Of a DNA stretch of 45,475 bases, positions 1-9,914 are shown in pieces. Numbering within the stretch: the stretch's first letter is position 1; the number at the start of each line of letters is the position of its first letter. The position numbers were made by a program, and so were the translations under genes. Location of the stretch: the NCBI RefSeq assembly GCF_000315625.1, contig NW_005434650.1:229507-274981 (forward strand), in the 5' to 3' direction. A model generated the notes under the pieces. The model made no database searches, was not told the origin of the DNA, and was given only the letters and a program-made list of their open reading frames with translations. This DNA is from Guillardia theta CCMP2712. Lineage: Eukaryota > Cryptophyceae > Pyrenomonadales > Geminigeraceae.

Positions 1-1294
1 GAGCAGTCAAATGCTGTGCTATTTGATCCAAGTGCAACAGGACCAAAAGTTCTGTAGACTTCTCCTACAGGTCTCCTTCACCTCTCCTTCACCTCTCCTC
101 TCCTCTCCTCTCCTCTCCTCACCTCTCCTCTCCTCACCTCTCCTCTCTTCACCTCTCCTTCACCTCTCCTCTCCTCTCCTCTCCTCTCCTCTCCTCTCTT
201 CACCTCTCCTCTTGCCTTCATCCTCCTCGTCCTCCTCGTCCTCCGAGTTCTCTCCGTAAATGTTTCTCCTTTCTGCTGATTCTGGTCATCACCTATTTTT
301 CTCATCTCTCTCGCTAGATCCCTGATGATAAGCGCGCAAGAGCCGAGAGGAAGCGACTTGAATTTGCGAGGGCCGAGAGAGAAAGGGAAGCGAAGAAGGT
401 CCTGCTCCTGCTCCTCCTCTTCGTCTGCCTCTCCTCCTCTGCTCTTCTCAGCTCCAACCAGGAGGCTCTTCTTGCGATGATCTCCCGGCTCTCGAAAAGG
501 CTCTCGAGCTCTGCTGGGGTTTCTGAATCTCCAACTCCGCGCTTGCTCGAGGAGGAGACGATGCTCGACGTGGCGGTGACGCTGATCGAACATGGCGACC
601 TTGACAGGTAAAGGAGGTTGAGGGGCGTCATCTAGGAGGAGCAGGAGGAGGAGGAGGAGCAGCAGGAGCAGCAGGAGAGGCAGGGAAGGGGGAGGGAGGT
701 TGGATTCCGATTGGAGGGAGGAGGAAGTGGCGGGAGGAGGAGGAAATGACGTGGGTGATACCGTAGAGCTGAGAGAGTCTGTCACATGGCTCAGCGTCGG
801 GTCGAGCGTCTGGAGTCCAGCTGGATGGAGCAGATGCTCGAGAGCGAAGAGCTTAAATTTCGAGTCCCGAAGAGCAGCGCGAGAGGAGAAGAAAAATGTC
901 AGGAGAAGAAGAAGCCGGTGATGCAAGAGGACTCCAGGTGGCAAAGTGTTGTTTCTCCTCTTGTTCTCCTGCTCTATCTCCCCCTGCTCCTCCCCTGCTG
1001 TAGTCGCTCCTACTGCTGCTGCTTAGCTTAAGTCTGATCGCTCAGCTTGTCTGGTCCTTTGCTGGTGTCCACGTCTCGCGGGGACAAGGAGCAAGTGAAA
1101 GTGAGCGAGGAGGGGCGAGAGGGGGAGGAGAGTGAGGGGGCGCTGCTAACCCCTCGCAGGGAATGGCGCCATCCTCGTCGCCATCCTCGTCGCCATCCTT
1201 ATCCTCGCAGCTTTTCATCTCGTCGGCGATGGAGGTGGAGGGAGAGGAGGAGGCGCAGAAGGCTGAGGCTGATGCAGGACGAGAAGACAGTTGA
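1..1294 (+). CDS. 3' part of an unrecognised gene (tentative multi-exon model)
   Basis: The gene runs in from the left edge. A phase-consistent chain of exons can be drawn: 2-70, 318-398, 462-607, 767-937, 1046-1094 and 1160-1294, ending at a TGA at 1292-1294. The joined frame is rich in charged residues, with a predicted helical stretch (around RARAERKRLEFARAERE) and a Met/Glu-rich segment at 786-930. No domain is recognisable. The first intron (71-317) is a long CT-rich microsatellite. The 63-nt intron 399-461 is itself open in frame and could be retained. The last exon is the weakest part. Other frames there give either a hydrophobic stretch (AILVAILVAILILAA) or a continuation into an exon near 1497-1584 that ends FWD-stop. 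Function is unknown, and the exon chain rests only on splice phase. Confidence 0.35.
64..216. repeat. CTCCT/CTCAC pyrimidine microsatellite
   Basis: This is a degenerate CTCCT array with interspersed CACCT units, almost free of purines on the + strand. It lies in the putative first intron of the left-edge gene and makes long meaningless leucine/serine and arginine/glutamate frames. Confidence 0.9.
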
Positions 1295-1773
1295 AGAGGA
1301 CCTGCAGTCCTGGTACGTGAGAGATGAGAAGACTTGAGGGAGGAGAGCGCGTGAGGACGGAAGGAGGGAGGAGGGAGGAGGAAAGAAAGAGGAGGGAGCT
1401 GACGGGTTTCAGTGAGGTGGCAGAAAAGGGGAGAGGATGCTTACACGCTCGTGCTTGCACGGCGTCGCTGCTTGGGGGGAGCAGGAGGGTCAGCACGAGA
1501 GCCTCTACAGCAGATGACGTCACCTCAAGCAACGAGCAGTCGCTGCTGTGGCTGACGATGCTCCATGCCATCTTCTGGGACTGAGATCCTCCCTCCCTCC
1601 GTCCCTCCGTCCCCTCCGTCCCCTCCGTCCCCTCCCTCCGTCCCTCCGTCCCTCCCCCTTCTTTGTAACGGCGTACTTGTCGGAGAAAGCGGGCCAGACA
1701 TACAAATAGACTGTACAGATTCAAACGTCTCTCCTCCTCCTCCTCCTCCTCCTCCTGTCGCTCATCCCTCTTT
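1295..1773. other. Convergent intergenic gap with CCCTCCGT repeats
   Basis: This stretch lies between the tentative stop of the left-edge gene and the stop of the BTB-Kelch gene on the other strand. It holds purine-rich DNA around 1330-1400 and a short CCCTCCGTC-type tandem array at about 1589-1655. An open segment at 1497-1584 could be an alternative last exon of the left-edge gene. Nothing else is supported. Confidence 0.6.
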
Positions 1774-1974
1774 TCATCGGCTCTCGAAGCTCGCGAGACC
1801 GAAGTACTGGAGGGGGAAGGGCATGTTCGGGTCGAAGGTCCAGCTAAGAAGAAAGTCAGCGAGGAGGCGAAGAGAATGACGATGGTTGTTGTGACGATGA
1901 TAATTTAGAAGACGATGCTGCTGCTGCTGATGATGATAATGATGATGATGACGACGACGAAGACGGCGATGGAA

Positions 1975-2032
<58 letters not shown>

Positions 2033-4634
2033 GGAGGAGGAGGAGGAGGAGGAGGAGCATGAGGAGGAGGTGTATCAGCTGCAGTGGGGAGCGAGGGAGC
2101 AGCAACCGATTCATGCGAGGATCAAATACTTCCACCACCGCGCTGCACGCGTCCTACATGCTGACATCAGTTTCACCCCCTCCCTCTGCCTCCTCGCCTC
2201 TGCCTCTCATCCACTTGCTTGCTCTCTTCCTCCCTCCTCTCCCTCCCCCATTGTCCTCCCTCTCCTCACCTCCACATCACATCCTCCCATCGCATAGAGC
2301 ATCTCCCCGCAGTTGGCCAGCGACAGGTCGTATCGCTTCAAGTGACAGGATGCCGTCCGCTGCCACCTGCTCCCTCCCTCATCCTCCGCCTCTTTCCCCT
2401 CCTCCCTTACCTTCCCACTCGCGGATCCAGGCAGTCGACTGCCTTGAGGTGCCCCCTCAACTGGTTGTATCCTCCGACCACGTACACGGCCCCGCAGCAG
2501 ACGGCAGCGCCGCATGCGAGTCGAGGCTCAAGCATGTCCTGAGACAAAGAGAAGCAGTGGACCAGAGATGAGAAGAAACAAGAGAAGAGGAGAAGGAAAA
2601 GAGGAGCAGGCACCGGCTCTGCTTTCCACGTCATGGCGATGGGATCGAACGAGTGGACGGCTGATAAAATGTCCTCCTCCTGATCGAAACCTCCCAGCAC
2701 AAAAAGTCTCCCATTGAGAGCGGTTCCTCGGCAGCTCCTGTGACTGTAAACATGGTGATCATGGGAGGGAAGAAAGAAGAACAAGGAGAGAAAGACCAGA
2801 AGGATGAGAAGGCTGAATGAAAAGGTAGAGAGACAGAGGGGAGGAGGGGAAGAAAAACCTGAGAGGAAGGGAGGGGCAGCAGTCGCTCCATTGGTTCCTC
2901 TCAGGGTCATAAACCTCCACGTCTGTCGTTTCTCCTCCAATGGCGAAGAGTTTCTCTCCTCCCACCAACATCGCGAAGTCGGACCTGAGGCATAAGAGGG
3001 CCATGAGGGACAACTGGAGGAGGAGAGGAAAATGAGGACAGGAGCAGCATGAGGGGAGGAGGAGGGGAGGGCGGGGGGAGGGAGAAGGAGGAGGGGTGCA
3101 GTAGGATGGTGGGAGCAGTAGGAGGGGAGGAGGAGGGGAGGTGGGGGGGAGGAGGAGTAGGAGGGGAGGAGGAAGAATGTATTCCTACCTGGGCTGAAGC
3201 ATCGTAGCTCGCTTCTCCCACCGCTCATCTCGAGCATCGTAAAGCTCCAAGGTGTCAAGAGGGCTGCGAGGACAGTGAGGAGAACACGAGGAGCGAGACG
3301 GGAGCAGCCGATTGTGATGGAGAGGAGGAGAAACCTGTGGAGGTGTCCTCCAGCGACGTACACCTGATCTCTGAGGGAGCAGACGGCATGAGCGTAACGA
3401 GCTCCTCCTGACATCGGCTCCATGTCGATCCATACTTTCCTCCTCGTGTCATACCTTCATATCCCGTCACTGTCCTTCTCTCCCTCCTCTCCTCCCACTC
3501 TTCCTCCCTCACCGGCTCATTACAGCCACCTCCAAGTCTCCTCGCTTTCCTCCGATGGCAAGAAGAAATCGCTGAGCAGCGTCATGACGTGCGAGAGGCG
3601 CGAGGGCTCACCCGCTTGCTTCCTCGTTCGCGAAAGGAGTTCGACAGAGAGAGCAGGCAGCTTCGAGTGGCTCCCGCCCTCTCCTCCTGCTCCTCCTGCT
3701 CGTGCTCCTCCTTCCTGGCCTCTGACTCGAGCAAGCTTCTGACCTTCTTCTCCATGGCATCGAGGTCCTGCTGGTGAGAGTCGCGCAGCAGCTTGAGGAG
3801 GAGGAGGAGAGGAGCATCGCAAGGGGCAGGAGCATAGAGCTGCTCCAACCATTCCACTAGCTCGCTCATGCACTCGCGCGACAGCAGTCCCATCCTCACC
3901 TCCCGCAAGAGAGCAGCAGCATCTGGCAGGCGTCTCGTCCGGTCCAAGTCGGTCCACCGCATGATGAAGCCGACGGCGTCCTCTTCGCGGAAGAGCAGCA
4001 GGTCCTCCGAGCGAAGCAGCTCCAGCACTTGCCTCCCTCGCACCGCCCGGACGAACCCTTCACTCCCGAGCAGCCTCGTAAAGTTATCAAGCACAAACTC
4101 ACGGCACTTGCTTTCCACTTCCTCCTCTCCGAGATCCTCTGCCAGCCCCCAGATGCTCGCGCAGTTACTGATATTGAGAAGCTGCTTCACTCGCTGCCGG
4201 CAGAGCTGCTGGAGCTGCTCCATCCCAAGCACGTCAGCTGCTCGCATCAAGCCATGCAGGTTCTCGGCGGACAGCTCGGCCTCTCCTGTGTAGAGGAACT
4301 TGAGGACGAGACGGAAGGTGGACGGAAGCATCTGACAGCCAATCAGACGCGAGGCAGGTGCAGGGGGAGAAGCTTTACATCTTGTATGTTGGCACATCGC
4401 GATACACTTTCACTGAGCCCGATTCCAAACATGGCGTCGAAAAACTTACTGCCAGAGCAGACGACAATCCTGAGCAAGCCTCACCCTCTGCTTTCGATCT
4501 CGAATGAGCCTCCTGACTTGCCTGTGACACGGGAACTCGCTCTCTTGTACTCTGATGGTCACGTCTGTGAATCTGTTGGCCAGCATGCTCTCGTACATCT
4601 TGTAGCATCGACTCGCTAAGTCTCGAGAGGTCAT
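1774..4634 (-). CDS. BTB-BACK-Kelch (KLHL-type) protein, 12 exons, 577 aa
   Basis: This is a probable substrate adaptor for a Cullin-3 ubiquitin ligase. Exons (5' to 3'): 4522-4634, 4406-4469, 3612-4331, 3513-3571, 3335-3439, 3189-3263, 2859-2984, 2614-2743, 2411-2538, 2270-2366, 2107-2153, 1774-1843; total 1734 nt. The BTB domain covers about residues 20-120 (FTDVTIRVQ, KFFDAMFG, FLYTGEAEL). The BACK region follows to about 230. A Glu-rich linker leads to about six Kelch blades with the paired-Gly signature (LLAIGG, VYVAGG, LFAIGG, LFVLGG, VYVVGG, LYAMGG), each followed by a YD/FD-P...W strand. The ATG at 4634 is the first in frame. Intron 1 starts with GC. The last intron (1844-2106) holds a GAT/ATC microsatellite, beyond which the final exon supplies the closing Trp strand and TGA. 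BTB-Kelch adaptors bind Cul3 and recruit targets; the target here is unknown. Confidence 0.9.
1844..2106 (-). repeat. GAT/ATC microsatellite inside the last BTB-Kelch intron
   Basis: On the + strand this reads as degenerate GAT, GAC and GAA triplets, with a pure GAT run at about 1975-2031 followed by GAG repeats. In gene orientation it is an ATC/CTC array between a donor at 2106 and an acceptor ending at 1844. It is open in several frames and produces poly-Ile and poly-Met pseudo-proteins. Confidence 0.85.
4470..4521 (-). other. GC-AG intron 1 of the BTB-Kelch gene
   Basis: In gene orientation the exon ends CACAG and the intron begins GCAAGT, ending TTGCTCAG (52 nt). Using this GC donor joins the BTB segment ending FPCHR to the next segment beginning IVVCSGSKFFDAMF in frame, as expected for a BTB domain. 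No GT donor gives that join. Confidence 0.8.
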
Positions 4635-5990
4635 AACGGCGCAACCGCCCTGACTTGTCGCGGCTCGCACTTGTTGTGCCACCAAATGTGACACGCCTGG
4701 GCTGTTTTCAGTGCAGGGAGGGTCAAGAGCAGGAGGGTGGAGGGATCAGGAGCAGGAGAGAGACAGGGATTCAAGAAGAGGATGCTAAGCCAGCTGACCT
4801 CCTGTCTCTCCTTCTTCTCGCTTCCTCTTCGTCCCCGACCCTTCAGACTCGCTGTCGTCCCCTCCTGCCATTTTATCACTCTCAAGGCGACCAAGTTCGC
4901 CTCAGAACAAACACCACGGGCCGCCGGGTATGGACTGATCCCGATCCAACTGAGTGACTTTCCGTTACAGGTACAACACGATGCCGCAATTCAGTTACGG
5001 GATATCGACGTCTCTCGTGGCATCCCTCATCATGTACCCCCACCCCAGTGAAACAACCGAACATGGTACTTACCTACCCCCCCCTTCCTCATTCACCCCC
5101 ATCTCTCATTGCGAACTGTGGGCCTGCGTGGGGTGGGTACATCAGTGATGTAACGGGGTTGCTCATAGATGCCAATACAATAGATAACGAGTTACTAAGA
5201 GTTTTTAGTTAATCAAAACAATAGTATACCTAGTTTTTTTTTCACTAAGTATGAGCGCATCCTGGTATAAGTTTTCAAAAATGATTGGAAATATTATGGC
5301 TAATATTTGAAATATACTTGATTTTTTTTCGAGCTCAATGTGTTGCTTTTCTGACGGGTCATCCATGGTGTTAGGGGGTAGGGTGACTGAGATACCGGTA
5401 CAAATCACTGATAAAGTACCCCTCAAGAGAATCACCAGCAGGACCCCGACCCCATCGAGATTGTGACACCCCTTGTTAGATGCGGATAAAGTCTTCTTAC
5501 CACGGTAGGTAGTGACCCCAACCCATGAGAACTCCACCTTGTACCCCCTACTTTCCCCAAACCGTGGTAACTGCGGGAAAATGCATGGTGGGGGGTACCA
5601 CCGTTTGGAATATGGAATAAATGGGGGTAGGGGTGATTGTCTTCAGGGGGTGCTTGGTCCTATTGCAGTGTGTGGCACAAACAGTAGGGTGGGGTGAAGT
5701 ACCCCTATGGGGTAAATCATCGAAAATTCTCTGTGAGAAGGGGGTAATGAATGAGAGCAGTACCCCCTTCGTTGAGTACGGGTGGCTCAATTCATAAGGA
5801 TAATTGTGGGGTAAGTGATTTGAGAATCCCCAGGCAGGGTGGGTAGTGCAGGACCCTCATTCTGCATGACAAAGGTGGGGTCTTTTGGTGAGATTGAAGT
5901 GGGTGGGGTACTCTCAGATTAATGGGGGTAGGGTAGGGGTAGGGTGGGTATAGGGAAAGGGGACGGGAGGATGTGACAAGTTTCTCCACC
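4635..5990. promoter_or_regulatory. Divergent promoter gap with TACCC/GGGGTA-rich island
   Basis: This lies between the start codons of the BTB-Kelch gene (-) and the antenna gene (+). Its left part (to about 5000) is ordinary sequence. From about 5030 to 5985 it is dominated by irregular GGGGTA/TACCCC, GTACC and GGTGGGGTA words, interrupted by an AT-rich block at about 5160-5345. The sequence GGGTGACT at 5381 recurs in two other intergenic islands of the window. No exon in this stretch is phase-supported. I cannot place a TATA box or transcription start. Confidence 0.5.
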
Positions 5991-7097
5991 ATGCTGCGAT
6001 CAGCCGTCGCCTTCGCGCTCGCCGCCTCTGCTGCTGCCTTCGCTCCCTCCCCTGTCCTCCCCAGGGCTGCTCAGAGTGAGTACTCGATTCAGTGCATGTT
6101 CCAGCTCTTCTGTGTGCTCTTTTCTCGTGCATGGAAGATCAGAACTGTGACTGAATTGCGGAGGGCCGGGAACTTGCTTGGGAGGTGGCGAGAGAGCAGA
6201 TGCAGTTTCGCTGCTTCTTAGCATAGGCGTTTTGTGCGAGTTCGTTGTTCTCTCTATGTTTGCACAACTTGTTTGGCTTTGTGTGTTTTAGCAGCAAGTA
6301 CTCACATCTTGATATGGACTGTTGTGATGGATCGATTGGGAGGACTACGCTGATGTCGTCACAGGGGCTGCCGCTGCTCGCAATGGTCCCACCATGCAGC
6401 TCTACAAGGAGGGTCAGCTTCAGGGTGCCACCGTCAACCTCTATTCCTTCTTGGAGCGCCCCCCTGCTCTCGATGGAACCTGGGTTGGTGATGTTGGCTT
6501 TGACCCGCTCGGCTTTTCCAACATCATCGACATGCGCTGGCTTCGTGAGGCTGAGTTGAAGCACGGACGTGTCTGCATGCTTGCTGCCACTGGAATGATT
6601 GTTCAGGACGTCTACCAGTTCCCTGGAGTCACCAAGACCTTCGGTCAGCATGTCGACGGGTAGCGAGATCTGAGAGCTGACATGGGAGCAGGTGCCGCCA
6701 AGATGACTGCGCTTCACGATGCTGCTGTCAAGCAGGGAGCCATGCAGCAGCTCCTCCTCTGGCTTGGATTTATCGAAATCTTCGGCTTCGTTGCCATTGT
6801 TCAGATGCTCCAGGGATCTGACCGTCAGCCCGGAGACTTCGGATTTGACCCCCTCAACTGCGCCAAGAACCCCAACGTAACACATCGCTCGGGCATGTCG
6901 CATGTTCTCACACCCTTGCAGGCCCTCGCCCGCCGCCAGCTCGTCGAGTTGAAGAACGGCCGCCTTGCCATGGTGAGTGTAGAGGAGGAGGAAGGGACTA
7001 GTGATGACGTGACGTGTCTGTCTAGATCGCCACCGCTGGTATGCTTCACCACTACTTCATCACCGGCAAGGGCCCCATCGAGCTCATCACTGGATAA
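5991..7097 (+). CDS. Chlorophyll a/c light-harvesting protein, 5 exons, 223 aa
   Basis: This is an antenna protein of the thylakoid membrane that binds chlorophyll a/c and carotenoid. Exons: 5991-6075, 6365-6643, 6692-6876, 6922-6972, 7026-7097 (672 nt, all phase-compatible). Residues 1-16 form a signal peptide ([16 protein letters not shown]) followed at once by FAP. This Ala-Phe junction is the import mark for complex red plastids. The core has three helices. Helix 1 is near residues 90-105, with [12 protein letters not shown]. Helix 2 is near 145-165 ([15 protein letters not shown]). Helix 3, near 185-210, carries [12 protein letters not shown]. The Glu and Asn/His/Arg residues of ELKHGR and ELKNGR are the conserved chlorophyll ligands and charge pairs of the LHC family. 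The repeated VGFDPLG / FGFDPLN motif before helices 1 and 3 is also typical. The gene ends tail to tail with the transporter gene, 93 nt away. Confidence 0.95.
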
Positions 7098-7190
7098 ATA
7101 TTGACAACATAGAAAGTACTGCATGCATGGATACACTTGTTTTTTTTTGAAATGAAAGTATTTCGAACTTCCTCCTCGTTTCTTTGTCGT

Positions 7191-9477
7191 TCACTTCGCT
7201 TCCTCTGCCTCTTCCTCTGAGGCCTCGATGACTAGATCGCCGTCCTCTTTAGCCACCTTTGCCACGTCAGCGTATGCGCGTCTTGAGGCACTTCACCTGC
7301 TTCGGCAGAAGATTCAAGAACGGTAGAGGGAGCAGTCCTGACAGGTTAGTGATGACGATGAGGAGTGGGAGGTTGCTGTACGACATCAGAAGTGAGAGGA
7401 CAAAACAAAGCTTGCCTGAAGTCTTTCTCTGTCACATGTAGAGCCTTCGTCATGAGACCTCCCAGAACTGCTCAGCATGTCACGCCTACAAGCCTCCCTT
7501 CCTCCCTCGCTCCCCTTCTCGCTCCCTCGCTCAATGTTTATGTCTTCCCCTCCCTTGTCTCTCCTTCTTCCTCGCACCTGAACCAAGACTTCCGGACAGG
7601 TTGTTCACCGACATCAGGGCAGCGTACAAAGATGCCTCGACGCTTCAGGGACATTAGCAAGGGGCTCAGCCTTCTCTCTCGCTCACCCGGGGGGGCAGAT
7701 GTTAGCCCCTAGCACGAGGACGGGCATGAAGGCGATCTGACGGCAGGTGTCAGCGCCTGAGACCTCGGGCCGCCTCTCACCTGCCCGAGGACGGTCAAGA
7801 TGACGTCATCGCCGATGGCGAACAGCTGCAGGCATGTCAGAGTAGCTCGACCTCAGCTGGAGAGACCTGGTCGGGAAGGCCCAGGAGGCGGTTGGCGTGC
7901 GTGACGAGCAGGAGCGGTGACATGCCGAGCACAACGGCGATCAAGCAGATCCACCTGGCAGAGGTCACGCGAGCTGCTGCAGACTGGGAGGCTGCAGACT
8001 TGAAGAGGACGCGGAGAGGGACGCGCTTGAGCTTCTGATCGTAGATGATGATGCCGAGCAAGGAGGAGAGGGAGGAGACCTGGTCTGACCATCAGCAGCA
8101 AGGAGAAGATCACAAGAGGAGGAGGAGAGAAGAGGAGGAGAGAAGAGGAGGAGAGAAGAGGAGGAGAGAAGAGGAAAAGAGAAGAAGAGAGAGAAGTGGC
8201 TCTGCTACCAGACTCAAGCGACCCAGAAACTCAGGCGTGAAGCTGCGAGCAAGTCAGGGAAGGAGAGGAGGTGAAGGTCTGCCGATGCTTCTCACTCACC
8301 CTAGCTCGTTGGTCTCAAAGAAAAAGAGTGCAGAGCCTGCATGAGAGGTTAAAAGAAGGAGGAGAAGGAGAAGAGGATGACCTGACGTTGGTGTTGATTG
8401 CCAGAGAACGAGGAAGGTCACAGGCAGCAGGATGCTCCTCTTAGAGAAAGCTCCCCACAGCAGCGACCCCTGAGACTTGAGGTGGGAGAAGAAGCTGCTC
8501 TGCGGGGTCACGTCGATGACTTCCTCCTCCTCGGCGGGCTTCTGCCACCAACAGGTGAGAGGGGAGGGAGGGAGGGAGGGAGGGAGGGAGGGAGGGAGGG
8601 AGGGAGGGCGATGGCACTAACAACAGGGGAGGACAAGGAGAGGGAAGTTAGGAGGGACAAGGGCAGACAGGAGGAGGAACCTCGTCAATGAGCCCAGCGA
8701 CTCCTGAAGTGATGAGAGGGAAGAGAGCTGCTTGCTGGTCACACTCCTCCTCCTCCTCCTCCTCCTCCTCCTCCTCCTCCCCATCCTCACCCGTCAACGA
8801 GAAGACCCAGGCTGGACCGAAGCTCTGGACCTGCGAGGGGTAAGAGGAGGGAGAAGGCCCAGCACGGGCTCACCAGCTGACCAGACGCGTAGGCGCTGAG
8901 GAGAGACCCTAGAGCAGAGGAAGACCAACAGAGACTCTGAAGAGAACCTGACGAGAAGTCAACTACTCCTGCTCTCTGCTCCTGCTCCTTCCATCGAGAG
9001 CACCTGCTGTACTTTGATCTGCTCCTCGCGACCTCGTGACAACGAGGGCATCAACGAGCACGTCAGAGAAGGCGAGGCCTGCTGCTCGTGAGCGACTCCC
9101 TCCCTCCCCTCCCCTGCTCCACCTAGCGACGACAAGGTGACCAGAGCTACCTGCGCATTCCTGTGAGCACGAGCAAGGAAGAGGAGGAGGAAGAGGAGAG
9201 TCAGGAGAAGTAGAGTCAGGAGAAGTAGAGTCAGGAGAAGTAGAGTCAGGAGGAGGAGGAGGAGGAGGAGGAAGAGGGTAACAGATCATCGTACCGAGGC
9301 TGCGGCAGGGACAGAGCCCAGGAGGCCGCACGAGTTGGCGCTGGGAAGGAGCAGCCGTGAGCTGGTGGAGGAGCGAATGATTCTAACCTCGCGCATCCTG
9401 CGAGGAGAGAAAGTGAAGCCCAAGAAACGCTGCCGAGTAAACCAGAGAGAATCTGACAAGAAGAGAGATCAGAAGTA

Positions 9478-9565
<88 letters not shown>

Positions 9566-9827
9566 TAATGGAGGGCAAAAGAGACCAGGTAGCTTCTCCT
9601 CTTGTATCCGAACAGCGGGAATCCATCTGAAATGAAGCCATAGAGAGGTTTGATGACCCAAGGAAGCACCTGACGCGTGTGAGCTCGAGCAGTCAGAAGG
9701 TGAAGCAACTTGGATGGATGAGACGAGCGCAAGCTCCGCCGGACCTGGAGACACATGGGATGAGAAAGACGGAAATGACGAGGAGACGGAGCAGGAGAAG
9801 CGGGTAGGAGCAGAGAGCAGGAGCAGA

Positions 9828-9914
<87 letters not shown>

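Noticed and set aside
78-944. 288-codon - strand open frame at the left edge
   Set aside because: It is dominated by translation of the CTCCT repeat and runs of Leu/Pro/Arg. Splice-consistent coding is on the other strand.
5205-5537. 110-codon - strand frame with a hydrophobic segment in the first TACCC island
   Set aside because: It is AT-rich, isolated, has no family match, and the reading frame is what low-complexity DNA could give by chance.
5880-5960. GGGGTAGGGTAGGGGTAGGG run as an internal telomere
   Set aside because: The units vary (GGGTA, GGGGTA, GGTGGGTA) and are mixed with unrelated sequence. A telomeric tract would be a uniform array at a contig end.
9833-9914. AGGAGC array considered as a CRISPR-like or coding repeat
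   Set aside because: It is a continuous 6-nt microsatellite with no spacers, inside an intron whose removal gives the family-consistent transporter.
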